Part shown: positions 1 to 8,733 of the stretch, one piece after another
Layout: each line of letters starts with the position of its first letter
How positions within the stretch are numbered: the stretch's first letter is position 1
Origin: Phycisphaeraceae bacterium
Lineage (GTDB): Bacteria > Planctomycetota > Phycisphaerae > Phycisphaerales > UBA1924
Reading direction: 5' to 3'
Assembly (NCBI GenBank): GCA_020639235.1
Contig: JACKHC010000001.1
Coordinates: 2,604,001-2,668,000 of the forward strand
DNA: 64,000 bases
The notes under the pieces: model-generated
Seen by the model: the letters and a program-made list of their open reading frames with translations, nothing else
What the model was told of the DNA's origin: nothing
The model's database searches: none
Position numbers and translations under genes: made by a program

Positions 1-10
1 GGGGGAATCC

Positions 11-1477
11 ATGAGACATTTGCTCATTCTTCCCGCCGTCATTACCTCCGGGGTGATTCTCGCGGGATGCTCGACCGTGCCGGTCGACCGAAACTTTGAC
101 CAGGTTCAATCTGCGGTTGCTGATCGGGTGGCGTCGGTCCCGGAATGGCCGACCTCGGCGCAGGCCCAGGATCAAATCGACAATCGGGTTGCCGCGATCT
201 TGTCTCAGCCGCTCGATATGGAACGCGCCGTTGCGATTGCTCTGGTCAACAACAGGGAGTTGCGGGCAGAGTACGCCCGCGTCGGTTTCGCGGAGGCCGA
301 CCTCGTCGAAGCCGGGCTTCTGGACAACCCGGGGCTCTCCGTCGGTGTCGGGTTCCCCGACAGGCCACCGAGCGTCACGGGGCTTGACTTCGGGCTTACC
401 CTGAACATCCTCCAGTGGCTCATCACCCCGGCACGGAAAGATATCGCGACGGTCCAGCTCGATGCCGAGGTGCTCTCGGTCGCGGATGCCGTGCTCAGCA
501 CGGCGACCGAGACGCGGCTCGTGTTCCTGGATCTCCAGGCGGCCGAGAACATGTCGGCGATGCTCCGTGAAATCGCGACCGCCGCGGAGGCATCCTACGA
601 GTTCGCAACGCGAGTCCATAATGCGGGCAACCTGAGCGATCTGGCGCTCGCTAACGAACAATCGCTGTACGAACAGAGCCGCGTCGAGTACGCCCGAAGC
701 CTCGCAGAAGTCGCGGATCTGCGCGAGCGACTGAACGCGCAGCTCGGCTTGTGGGGTACGCAAACCCAATGGTCGATTGAAGACCGTCTCCCCGCTTTGC
801 CAACTTATGAACCGGACCTCGGCGAGCTTGAGTCGCTGGCCATTCATCAACGTCTCGACTTGGCAGCGTTGGCTAAAAGAATCGAAGCGATCTCGAAGGC
901 CGCAGGTCTTCAGCGCGACTGGCGATATCTCCTGAGCGCCGAGATCGGCGCCAATGCATCGCGCGATACAGACGGCCAGTGGGTCTTCGGTCCACAACTT
1001 GCACTTGAACTGCCGATCTTCAACCAGCGGCAAGGAGAGATCGCCCGCCTCGATGCGGCGCTACTTGCAGCGGAAGCAAAGCTCGAAGGGCTGGCGATCC
1101 GGACACGTGCGGATGTGCGCCGTCTCCGGAACCGGCTCTTCGCCGCTCGTTACGAAGCCGAGCAGTACCGCGACACGATCGTGCCCCTGAGAGAGCGCAT
1201 CACGGCGCTCACCCATGAGCAATACAACTTCATGCTCGTGGACACCTTTGATCTGCTCGCCAGCAAGCGGGAGAGCATCGCCGCGTACCGAGAGTACCTC
1301 GACAGCGTCAAACGCTACTGGGAGGTCCGCGTGCAGCTTGAGCAGGCGGTCGGCGGCCGTCTCCCTGAAACACAGGGCATGGCGATGCCAGACGATACAG
1401 ACACACCGATCGATTCAATGAACAACGACACTGCCGGCGAGAGCATGCCGGGCATGCACCATCATGGAGGGCACTGA
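11..1477 (+). CDS. TolC-family outer-membrane efflux lipoprotein (CusC-like)
   Basis: The 488-residue protein starts with a lipoprotein signal whose lipobox Cys is residue 20 (VILAGC). The rest is the long, Ala/Leu/Glu-rich helical sequence typical of the duplicated TolC/OEP fold, so it should form the outer-membrane channel of a tripartite efflux pump. The C-terminus is unusual: an acidic, Met/His-rich tail ending in MPGMHHHGGH, which could bind copper. The stop codon lies one base before the start of the multicopper oxidase, so the two are translationally close and share an operon. The RND pump and adaptor that would partner this channel are not downstream; they may lie upstream, outside the window. 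The copper assignment comes from the neighbours; the family assignment is firm. Confidence 0.88.
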   Translation: MRHLLILPAVITSGVILAGCSTVPVDRNFDQVQSAVADRVASVPEWPTSAQAQDQIDNRVAAILSQPLDMERAVAIALVNNRELRAEYARVGFAEADLVEAGLLDNPGLSVGVGFPDRPPSVTGLDFGLTLNILQWLITPARKDIATVQLDAEVLSVADAVLSTATETRLVFLDLQAAENMSAMLREIATAAEASYEFATRVHNAGNLSDLALANEQSLYEQSRVEYARSLAEVADLRERLNAQLGLWGTQTQWSIEDRLPALPTYEPDLGELESLAIHQRLDLAALAKRIEAISKAAGLQRDWRYLLSAEIGANASRDTDGQWVFGPQLALELPIFNQRQGEIARLDAALLAAEAKLEGLAIRTRADVRRLRNRLFAARYEAEQYRDTIVPLRERITALTHEQYNFMLVDTFDLLASKRESIAAYREYLDSVKRYWEVRVQLEQAVGGRLPETQGMAMPDDTDTPIDSMNNDTAGESMPGMHHHGGH

Positions 1478-1478
1478 C

Positions 1479-2756
1479 ATGTACACGAGACGCTCATTTC
1501 TAGCCGCTGGCGTGGCGACCGGAGCCGCGGCCCTCATCGTCCGCAAGGCGCGAGCCGACGAAGTTCCCCCGATCATTCGTCCAAAGCCGGGTGATTCAAT
1601 GCCACAGCGATCCTCGAACGGTGCGACGCCTGTGGTCACGCCGAACGGGACGACCATGCCATTCCAAGTGACGGATGGCGTCAAGGAGTTCCACCTCGTC
1701 GCCGAGCCTGTTGAGCGAGAATTCGCTGAAGGCATGACGGTCAAGTGCTGGGGATACAACGGGCAGACGCCCGGCCCGACGATCGAAGTAACACAAGGCG
1801 ATCGGGTGCGCCTCTTCGTCACCAACAACCTCCCTGAGCACACGAGCGTTCACTGGCATGGCGTGTTCATTCCCTGTGGCATGGACGGTGTCGCCGGCCT
1901 AACGCAACCGGGCATCCAACCAGGCGAGACGTGGGTCTACGAGTTCACGATTCCAGACCAGCACGGCACGTTCATGTACCACCCGCACGCCGACGAGATG
2001 ATGCAGATGGCGTTCGGCATGATGGGGTTCTTCATCGTGCATCCCAAGGAGCAGCGGAGCCAACCGATCGACCGCGACTTCGCGATCATGCTTCACAACT
2101 GGGCCGTCCATCCGGGGACCTACCGGCCCGACCCTGCAGTGATGGTCGACTTCAACATGTGGACCTTCAACAGCCGTGTGTTCCCGGGGACCGAGCACCT
2201 CGTGGTCAAGACCGGTGATCGCGTGCGCGTCCGATTCGGAAACCTCAGCATGTGGAACCACCCAATCCACGTGCATGGGCACGCTTGGAAGGTGGTGGCA
2301 ACAGATGGCGGCCAGATCGCCGAGGCCGGCCAGTGGCCCGAAACCACGGTACTTGTCCCCGTCGGCACCACACGAGACGTGGAGTTCATCGCGGACAACC
2401 CAGGGGACTGGGCGATGCACTGCCACATGTCGCACCACACGATGAACGCGATGGCGCACGACATTGCAAACACGGTCGGCGTCGATCAGACGGGCGTCGA
2501 GAGCAAGATCCAGTCGCTGCTCCCCGGCTATATGGCGATGGGGCGTGACGGTATGGCCGAGATGCAGGGCATGGCCCAGCACATGCCCGGCCCAAAGAAC
2601 ACGCTGCCGATGATGATGGGCAAGGGGCAGTTCGGCAACATCGAGATGGGAGGCATGTTCACCGTGCTCAAGGTTCGGGACAACATCTCCAGCTATGGAG
2701 ATCCGGGGTGGTACCGATTCCCGAATGGATCGGTCGCACGAAAAGCAGATGGTTGA
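1479..2756 (+). CDS. Tat-exported two-domain multicopper oxidase
   Basis: Start chosen at ATG 1479 because GGAGG (1466-1470) sits about 8 bases upstream; an ATG at 1464 would overlap the previous gene. The 425-residue product begins with a twin-arginine signal (RRSFLAAG) and so is probably exported folded with copper. The four multicopper-oxidase copper-ligand motifs are visible: HWHG (about residue 125), YHPH (about 167), HPIHVHGH (about 261) and HCHMSHHTMNAM (about 314). Length and layout fit a two-cupredoxin-domain enzyme rather than a three-domain CueO. A Met-rich segment (about residues 350-400) resembles Cu(I)-oxidising copper-tolerance enzymes. Likely role: oxidation of Cu(I) outside the cytoplasm. 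Its place between CusC-like and CopA-like genes supports copper detoxification. Confidence 0.9.
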   Translation: MYTRRSFLAAGVATGAAALIVRKARADEVPPIIRPKPGDSMPQRSSNGATPVVTPNGTTMPFQVTDGVKEFHLVAEPVEREFAEGMTVKCWGYNGQTPGPTIEVTQGDRVRLFVTNNLPEHTSVHWHGVFIPCGMDGVAGLTQPGIQPGETWVYEFTIPDQHGTFMYHPHADEMMQMAFGMMGFFIVHPKEQRSQPIDRDFAIMLHNWAVHPGTYRPDPAVMVDFNMWTFNSRVFPGTEHLVVKTGDRVRVRFGNLSMWNHPIHVHGHAWKVVATDGGQIAEAGQWPETTVLVPVGTTRDVEFIADNPGDWAMHCHMSHHTMNAMAHDIANTVGVDQTGVESKIQSLLPGYMAMGRDGMAEMQGMAQHMPGPKNTLPMMMGKGQFGNIEMGGMFTVLKVRDNISSYGDPGWYRFPNGSVARKADG

Positions 2757-2779
2757 GAGCGGATTGGACATCATTCAGC

Positions 2780-4126
2780 ATGCAGCATCAAGATAGCACT
2801 CAAGAGAGCAAAAAAGGACAGTATCGAGCCGGCAGCCTCACGCTGACCGGATCGATCGCGATGGGAACCGGCGTCATGATCGGTGCCGGTATCTTCGCCC
2901 TGACCGGGCAGGTCGCCGAACTTGCCGGAGGGCTGTTCCCACTCGCTTTCGTCGCCGCTGCTGTTGTAGTAGCGTTCAGCGCGTACTCCTACATCAAAGT
3001 CTGCAACGAGTACCCGTCGGCGGGCGGCATCGCAATGATCCTCAAGAAGGCCTATGGCCCCGGTGTCATGACCGCAGGCTGTTCGCTGCTGATGTATTTC
3101 TCCATGGTGATCGCCGAGAGTCTCGTCGCCCGCACTTTCGGCACCTACACCATGCGGATCTTCGGCGGCGGTTCTGACTCGTGGCTTGTGCCAGCCCTGG
3201 GAGTTGGCCTGCTAGCAGTTGCCTTTATCGTCAACCTGCTCGGCAATCAACTGATTGGTGGGCTGAGCAAGATCACCGCGATCATCAAGATCGGCGGTAT
3301 CGCGGTGTTCGCCGGCATCGGGCTCTGGGTGTCTGGGCTCTCCTTCGACAACCTCGTCGGCGACGGCTCAGCGTCGCAGGCAAGAGGCGGCGTCGGCGGA
3401 TTTCTGGCCGGGGTTGCTCTTTCGATACTGGCCTACAAGGGATTCACGACTATCACCAACAGCGGTGACGAGATCAAAGAGCCCAAGAAGAACGTCGGAC
3501 GCTCGATCATCGTCAGCCTTCTGATATGTACCGGGCTTTATGTGATGGTCACCCTCGCCGTCGCCGGAAACCTGAGCGTGGACGAGATCATCGCTGCCCG
3601 CGATTCGTCGCTCGCCGAGGCCGCGAAGCCCGCGGTCGGGCAGTGGGGAGAGTGGCTGACCATCGCGCTCGCCATCGTTGCGACGATCTCCGGCGTGATT
3701 GCGAGCATGTTCGCCGTCTCGCGCATGCTCGCGATGCTCACAGAGATGGAACTCGTTCCACATCGGCACTTCGGCATGCCGGGCCGGATTCAGAAGCACA
3801 CGCTCGTCTACACCGCCGTGCTGGCGATGGCGTTGACGATCTTCTTCGACCTCGGCCGCATCGCGTCACTCGGCGCGATCTTCTACATCGTGATGGACAT
3901 GGCGATCCACTGGGGCGTCTACCGACACCTCCGCAAGGATGTTGGAGCCAATGCGCCCATCGTCCTCACCGCACTTGTGCTCGACGCGGTCGTGCTCGGA
4001 GCCTTCTTCTACATGAAGGCAACGTCCGACCCTCTCGTCCTCATCGTGTCCGCCGTGGGCATGGCGGTCATATTCGGGGCCGAGTGGTGGTTTATCCGCC
4101 GGCAGGAGAACACGCATGACGAATGA
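2780..4126 (+). CDS. APC-superfamily permease in copper cassette
   Basis: Start set at ATG 2780, 23 bases after the oxidase stop; an upstream in-frame start at 2708 would add a polar, non-membrane stretch overlapping the oxidase gene. The roughly 448-residue product has about 12 hydrophobic segments and the amino acid-polyamine-organocation pattern, including the Gly-rich first helix (GVMIGAGIFALTGQVAELAGG) and a conserved NEYPSAGG-like loop. These families move amino acids or similar solutes by cation symport or antiport. The substrate cannot be read from sequence. The gene overlaps the following Cu-ATPase by 11 bases, so it is a true operon member and may supply or export a metal ligand. 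No metal-binding motif is seen in it. Confidence 0.85.
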   Translation: MQHQDSTQESKKGQYRAGSLTLTGSIAMGTGVMIGAGIFALTGQVAELAGGLFPLAFVAAAVVVAFSAYSYIKVCNEYPSAGGIAMILKKAYGPGVMTAGCSLLMYFSMVIAESLVARTFGTYTMRIFGGGSDSWLVPALGVGLLAVAFIVNLLGNQLIGGLSKITAIIKIGGIAVFAGIGLWVSGLSFDNLVGDGSASQARGGVGGFLAGVALSILAYKGFTTITNSGDEIKEPKKNVGRSIIVSLLICTGLYVMVTLAVAGNLSVDEIIAARDSSLAEAAKPAVGQWGEWLTIALAIVATISGVIASMFAVSRMLAMLTEMELVPHRHFGMPGRIQKHTLVYTAVLAMALTIFFDLGRIASLGAIFYIVMDMAIHWGVYRHLRKDVGANAPIVLTALVLDAVVLGAFFYMKATSDPLVLIVSAVGMAVIFGAEWWFIRRQENTHDE

Positions 4127-6470
4127 AGCTGTCACCACCGACCCTGTCTGCGGCATGCAGGTTGTACACGGAAACGAAGCGGACTCGGTCACCCATAATG
4201 CGCACGAGTATCTGTTCTGCAGCACACACTGCGCGGCCAAGTTCCGCGATGACCCTGCGAAGTTCGTGGGTCGTCGGTCGGATGATGCCGAAGCGCCCAA
4301 GACCTCGCATTCGTGCTGTTCAAGCCACATTGGCGATGACAGAGCAGAGGCCGGGCGACCGGACGCGATCTACACCTGCCCGATGCACCCCGAGGTCCGC
4401 CAGGTCGGTCCCGGCGATTGCCCGAAGTGCGGCATGGCACTCGAACCCTTGGACGCCACAGCCGAGCAAGACGACACCGAACTCCGTGATATGACCAGAC
4501 GGTTCTGGATCGCCACGGTGTTCACCGCACCGCTGCTGATCTATGTCATGGGCAAGATGCTCTTTGGACACCCATTCCACCGATGGATCGGGCCCGCGAC
4601 GAGCCAATGGGCAGAACTCGTCCTCGCGACGCCGGTCGTCCTCTGGTGCGCGTGGCCGTTCTTCGTGCGCGGCGTCCGCTCCGTTCGATCCCTCAGCCCG
4701 AACATGTGGACGCTCATCTCCATCGGCGTCTCGATCGCCTACATCTTCAGCGTGGTCGCCACCATCGCTCCGGGGCTCTTCCCGGACTCACTCCGCGATG
4801 ATGCTGGTCGGGTGGGGGTCTACTTCGAGGCCGCCGCCGTGATCGTGACCTTGGTCCTCCTCGGCCAAGTCATGGAGCTGCGAGCGCGTCGGCAGACGGG
4901 TGGAGCCATACGCGAGCTTCTCGAACTCGCACCGCCAACAGCCCGACGGATTGGCGAGGATGGATCAGACGAAGAGGTCGCGGTCGATCAGCTTCGAGCC
5001 GGGGACAAAGTTCGCGTGCGCCCAGGCGACAAGATACCCATCGACGGCGAGGTCGACGAAGGGCGAAGCACGGTTGACGAATCGATGCTCACGGGCGAGC
5101 CCGTTCCGGTTGAGAAGTCGACAGGCGACGAGGTGACCGGCGGCACGGTCAACAAGACCGGCTCGTTCATCATGGCCGTCAGCCGCACGGGCTCCGAAAC
5201 GACGCTGGCCCAGATCGTTCAGATGGTCGCCGATGCCCAGCGGTCCCGCGCGCCGATCCAGCGGCTCGCCGATTCGGTTGCGGCGTGGTTCGTCCCGATC
5301 GTCGTCGCGGTCGCGATGATCGCGTTCGTGGTGTGGCTGCTTGTAGGTCCCGCACCATCGTTCAGTTACGCGCTGATCGCCGCGGTCTCCGTGCTTATCA
5401 TCGCCTGCCCATGTGCCCTTGGGCTCGCAACACCGATGTCGATCATGGTCGCCGCGGGGCAGGGAGCCAAACAGGGCGTGCTGGTGAAGAACGCGGCCGC
5501 GCTCGAAGCCTTCGAGAAGATCGACACGATCGTCGTAGACAAGACGGGCACGCTCACGGAAGGTCGCCCGACGCTCGTCGCGGCGGAAGTCCAAGAAGGC
5601 TTCGACGAGAGCCGCGTACTCGGGCTGCTCGCGGCCGCCGAGCGAGGCTCCGAGCACCCGCTCGCCGAGGCCATCATCGAGGGACTCGAAGACCGGACCG
5701 AGACGCGATTCGAGGCGACCGAGTTCAATAGTATTACCGGAAAGGGCATCGTCGCGACGGTTGATAGTGCCCGGGTCGCCATCGGCTCGCCCGCCCTCAT
5801 GCAGGACGAAGGCGTCGATGTCGCCTCATTGGCCGACCGCGCCGACGAGCACCGACGGAAAGGCGGCACGGCCATGTTTGCGTCGATCGACGGCAGGCTC
5901 GCCGCCCTCCTCGCCGTAGCGGACCCAATCAAGAAGACCACCAAGGCCGCCATCGATGCCCTCCACGAGAGCGGGCTGACCATCGTCATGCTCACCGGCG
6001 ACAACCGGACCACTGCTCAGGCGATCGCGGACCAACTCGGCATCGATCGGGTCGAGGCCGAGGTCCTGCCCGAACAGAAAGCCGAGGTCATCCGAAAACT
6101 CCAGCGCGACGGCCACAAGGTGGCGATGGCTGGGGACGGCGTCAATGACGCCCCCGCACTTGCCCAGGCCGATATCGGCGTCGCGATGGGCACCGGTGCC
6201 GGTGTCGCAATCGAGAGCGCCTCGATCACGCTCGTAGGTGGCGATCTCAATGGCATTGTCAGGGCCCGCGAACTGAGCCGCGCCACCATGCGGAACATCC
6301 GCCAAAACTTGTTCTTCGCGTTCGCCTACAACACGGCGGGCGTGCCGATCGCCGCGGGGGTTCTCTACCCTTTCTTCGGCGTGCTGCTCAGCCCGATGAT
6401 CGCCGCCGTGGCCATGAGCTTCAGCTCTGTATCGGTCATTCTCAATGCTTTGCGGCTTCGGCTTCGATAG
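4116..6470 (+). CDS. copA: Copper-translocating P1B-type ATPase (CopA-like)
   Basis: The 784-residue pump has an unusual N-terminus: a YHS domain (residues about 8-50, DPVCGM...FCSTHC) followed by a heavy-metal-binding CPMHP...CPKCGM module (about 87-108) instead of classic HMA domains. The P-ATPase core is complete: membrane CPC (431-433, in IACPCALGLATP), phosphorylated Asp 475 (DKTGT), the MLTGDN motif and GDGVNDAP (about 673). CPC with this helix sequence matches Cu(I) exporters of the P1B-1 group. It exports cytoplasmic copper to the periplasm, where the multicopper oxidase and TolC-type channel act. It overlaps the upstream permease by 11 bases and is the last gene of the cassette, followed by a hairpin terminator. 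Confidence 0.93.
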   Translation: MTNEAVTTDPVCGMQVVHGNEADSVTHNAHEYLFCSTHCAAKFRDDPAKFVGRRSDDAEAPKTSHSCCSSHIGDDRAEAGRPDAIYTCPMHPEVRQVGPGDCPKCGMALEPLDATAEQDDTELRDMTRRFWIATVFTAPLLIYVMGKMLFGHPFHRWIGPATSQWAELVLATPVVLWCAWPFFVRGVRSVRSLSPNMWTLISIGVSIAYIFSVVATIAPGLFPDSLRDDAGRVGVYFEAAAVIVTLVLLGQVMELRARRQTGGAIRELLELAPPTARRIGEDGSDEEVAVDQLRAGDKVRVRPGDKIPIDGEVDEGRSTVDESMLTGEPVPVEKSTGDEVTGGTVNKTGSFIMAVSRTGSETTLAQIVQMVADAQRSRAPIQRLADSVAAWFVPIVVAVAMIAFVVWLLVGPAPSFSYALIAAVSVLIIACPCALGLATPMSIMVAAGQGAKQGVLVKNAAALEAFEKIDTIVVDKTGTLTEGRPTLVAAEVQEGFDESRVLGLLAAAERGSEHPLAEAIIEGLEDRTETRFEATEFNSITGKGIVATVDSARVAIGSPALMQDEGVDVASLADRADEHRRKGGTAMFASIDGRLAALLAVADPIKKTTKAAIDALHESGLTIVMLTGDNRTTAQAIADQLGIDRVEAEVLPEQKAEVIRKLQRDGHKVAMAGDGVNDAPALAQADIGVAMGTGAGVAIESASITLVGGDLNGIVRARELSRATMRNIRQNLFFAFAYNTAGVPIAAGVLYPFFGVLLSPMIAAVAMSFSSVSVILNALRLRLR

Positions 6471-6498
6471 GGTCCTTTGGATGTTGTGAAACCAACAA

Positions 6499-6556
6499 CC
6501 GCGTTTCCACGCTCCAGATGCGGATTCCGATCGTAAAAAGTTCAACTGGTGTCCTG
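6499..6556 (+). repeat. Left copy of 58-bp imperfect direct repeat
   Basis: This 58-bp block aligns without gaps to 18566-18623 in the same orientation. By eye about 48 of 58 positions match, and the last 22 bases (6535-6556) are identical. Similarity stops at the block edges. It lies just after the copper ATPase. The pair encloses the IS, the czc operon and the Zn/Cd ATPase, so it may be an attachment-type or insertion-derived repeat. No function is shown. Confidence 0.75.
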
Positions 6557-6593
6557 AGCGGAGGGCGAGCCCGGATATATCAAACGGTCTCCC

Positions 6594-6620
6594 AACGCCG
6601 CCTCCGGGCGGCGTTTGTCA
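6594..6620 (+). terminator. Hairpin terminator after copper cassette
   Basis: A perfect 9-bp stem (AACGCCGCC / GGCGGCGTT, loop TCCG) is followed by TGTCATT. It lies about 120 bases after copA on the same strand. The T-tract is short, so termination efficiency is uncertain. Confidence 0.6.
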
Positions 6621-6682
6621 TTGCGGCGGATGTCGGGTGATCACGGATTTCGCGGTGGCAGCCTCCCGGTCCCCCTGTCCGT

Positions 6683-6709
6683 GGTGGGCCAGGAGTTTGT
6701 GCGCCCCCT
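6683..6709 (+). repeat. Left terminal inverted repeat of IS
   Basis: These 27 bases starting GGTGGGCCAGGAG are the exact reverse complement of 8061-8087. Confidence 0.92.
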
Positions 6710-6825
6710 GAGCGTGTCCGATTTGTCAGGGGGCAGGGGGGTTGACAATGGAATAAGTTATTGCTGTAAAGGGAGATACGGCTGTCCGCCGTCGAAGGCC
6801 CTGACAAACGTTGTGGAGGTGTCGT

Positions 6826-8061
6826 TTGGCGAGGCCGGACCGATCGATGTGGGCTCTGGCGGACGCCGTAGCCACCCTCCTGGCCTGTTCGGCGGTTGCG
6901 GCGCGGGCCAGATTGCTGACCCATGCGTCGCCGCTCATTCGGCTGATGGCCCAGCGAGACTCGCTGCATCACGAGACGACGCTGCTCGAGCGTGAGCTCG
7001 CGATCTTCAGAAGCCAGCGGCAACGCCGCCCGGCGAAGCAACGCCCGCAGTACTCGCCCGAGGAGCGAGCCCAGATCCTGCAGGTCATGCGGCTTCGTCA
7101 CTGGTCCGCCAAAGAGGCTGGTCGTCACTTTGTTGTCCACCCCAACACGATCCGCAACTGGCAGAAGGCCGTCGATGACAAGCTGCGATCCGAGCAGTTG
7201 CTCGGCGCTCCGCCTTGGAATCGGTTGCACGAGGGCGTGAGGTGGCTGGTCCAGGAGATGCGACGGGCGTTCCCAGAGCCGGAGTTCGGGAGCCGCACCA
7301 TCGCGAGGCACGTCCTGCGAGCGGGGATCGGAATCAGCCGGACGTCGGTCCGGCGGATCCTTGAGGAGGAGACAACACGCCGGCCGCGGTCGTACCCCGA
7401 TCAGCGCTTCACCACGGCGCCGAAACATGTTCAGCACCCGAACGAGCCTGGTCGAGTGTGGCACCTCGACATGACCACGATCTTGACGGCATGGCGCAAA
7501 GTCGAGGTCGCCGCGATTGTCGATGGGTACAGCCGGCGGATTGTTGCACTGAAGGCGTTTGGGCGAAGACCACAAACCGACGATCTTGCAGGCTTGTTGG
7601 AGGACGCAGCGAACGCGAGCGGTGGGGGAGGGCCGCGGTTCCTCGTTACGGATCACGGCAGCCAGTTCAGAGGCCGATTCGGGAGTTGTATGTCCAAACT
7701 CGGCGTGACCCACGTCCGGGGCCAGGTCTACACATGGCAGCTGAACGCCAAGGTCGAGCGGGTGTTCCGTGATCTGAAGCCTTGGGCGCGGCGGGCGTTC
7801 CTGGTGCCGAACGTCCTGAGGATCCAGCGTCAGCTCGATGCCTATAGAAGATGGCACAACGACTTCCGACCCCATGCCGCGCATGGTACCTTGACACCGG
7901 CCGAAGTGGAACGCTCTGCTTCGATGCCGGAGCCGGTCGCGTACCGGCAGAGAGGAGGTGTGGAGCCGCGCATCAGGCTGCATCGGCGGTGCGTTCGGGG
8001 CGATCCCCGGCTGGCGTATCCGGTGATCCGGGTCGTCGAACACCGCCTTGAAGCTGCTTGA
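6826..8061 (+). CDS. IS transposase, HTH plus rve integrase core
   Basis: Start set at TTG 6826 because GTGGAGGT lies 5 bases upstream; ATG 6847 is the alternative. The 411-residue product has an N-terminal helix-turn-helix region (about residues 75-110, with SAKEAGRHF...NTIRNW), then an integrase-core domain. Catalytic residues are visible as Asp215 (HLDMTT), Asp276 (TDHGSQF) and Glu311 (AKVERVFRD), the D,D(35)E spacing of IS3/IS481-like enzymes. The gene is intact and fills almost all of the element, so the IS may still be active. A single unframeshifted reading frame differs from typical two-frame IS3 elements. Confidence 0.88.
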   Translation: MARPDRSMWALADAVATLLACSAVAARARLLTHASPLIRLMAQRDSLHHETTLLERELAIFRSQRQRRPAKQRPQYSPEERAQILQVMRLRHWSAKEAGRHFVVHPNTIRNWQKAVDDKLRSEQLLGAPPWNRLHEGVRWLVQEMRRAFPEPEFGSRTIARHVLRAGIGISRTSVRRILEEETTRRPRSYPDQRFTTAPKHVQHPNEPGRVWHLDMTTILTAWRKVEVAAIVDGYSRRIVALKAFGRRPQTDDLAGLLEDAANASGGGGPRFLVTDHGSQFRGRFGSCMSKLGVTHVRGQVYTWQLNAKVERVFRDLKPWARRAFLVPNVLRIQRQLDAYRRWHNDFRPHAAHGTLTPAEVERSASMPEPVAYRQRGGVEPRIRLHRRCVRGDPRLAYPVIRVVEHRLEAA

Positions 8062-8087
8062 GGGGGCGCACAAACTCCTGGCCCACC
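8061..8087 (+). repeat. Right terminal inverted repeat of IS
   Basis: Exact reverse complement of 6683-6709. Its first base is the last base of the transposase stop codon. Confidence 0.92.
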
Positions 8088-8437
8088 TGCATCGTGGGGT
8101 TTGCAGGGCGATGAAGAGCACTTGAGCGAGTTGACATCTCGAAACGGCTCATTCGCTTTGGCGGGACGCCGAGGCTCGTGGCGATTGTTGCTCATGCCTC
8201 CGCTCGCCCACTACACCGCGGACATCATCAAGGCTCTCCAGGCTTCTGAGAACGCACTTTCAGAACACAGCTAGTGCTTCGCGATCAGAGGCGCCTCCGG
8301 ACGTCTCGTAGACCCTGGGCATCTGCGGGGTCTGCAAGTGAACTCATGAAGAACCGACCAGGAACGGAGGGAAACAATCTCGGAAACTAATTGCCATCTT
8401 GTGTTCGCAAACCAATATGTGTCTCTTGGACACTGAT
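8088..8437. other. Gene-poor stretch between IS and czc operon
   Basis: No recognisable gene. A plus-strand reading frame ending at 8273 (tail ASENALSEHS) runs back through the IS right border into the left flank when the IS is removed, so it could be the remnant of an interrupted gene, but it matches nothing I know. Two small palindromes (GTGTC-TCTTG-GACAC near 8419-8433 and CACTGATTCAGTG at 8431-8443) lie at the 3' end of the minus-strand small membrane-protein gene. They could form 3'-end hairpins, though there is no T-tract. Confidence 0.4.
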
Positions 8438-8716
8438 TCAGTGGTGTTTGTGCCAAGAAACCCATTCGAAGATGGTGAACAGACCGGCCATGCCATCCAG
8501 CACAAGCAAGGACATGTTGAGATGGACGTGCCCGTGGACGCGGGTCGATTCAAGGATTCCTGACACGGTGAGCACGACTAGCACGCCCAAGGCAACGGTC
8601 AGCCCAATGGCGAGCCGCAGGTTGGCCCTTGGCAGTACAGACGTGGATTTACGCCCGTACGATTGTCGTTGCGACGCTCGTTGACGATTATGTTTTTTCC
8701 GTTTTGTGCGTGACAT
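8438..8716 (-). CDS. Small His-bearing membrane protein, czc operon end
   Basis: Unrecognised 92-residue protein. Residues 1-30 are strongly basic (Lys/Arg-rich), then a membrane helix (about 34-54), a short loop with HGHVHLNM, a second hydrophobic stretch (about 66-84), and a tail ending WHKHH. Two TM segments with His residues in the loop and at the end suggest an inner-membrane protein that could touch metal. It starts 17 bases after the PII-like gene on the same strand, so it is probably the last gene of the efflux operon. The function is not known; reality of the gene is supported by spacing, strand and coherent topology. Confidence 0.6.
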   Translation of the reverse strand: MSRTKRKKHNRQRASQRQSYGRKSTSVLPRANLRLAIGLTVALGVLVVLTVSGILESTRVHGHVHLNMSLLVLDGMAGLFTIFEWVSWHKHH

Positions 8717-8733
8717 CAGAGCAACGCCCTCAT

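Larger units (their letters stand above)
6683..8087 (+). mobile_element. Complete insertion sequence with rve/DDE transposase
   Basis: The 1405-bp element is bounded by 27-bp perfect terminal inverted repeats (6683-6709 and 8061-8087) and carries one intact transposase gene. The transposase stop codon (8059-8061) reaches the first base of the right repeat, so the element is very compact. No target-site duplication is visible at the edges. It sits between the copper cassette and the czc operon. The D,D(35)E retroviral-integrase type catalytic core suggests an IS3/IS481-like group; the exact family is not assigned. Confidence 0.9.
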
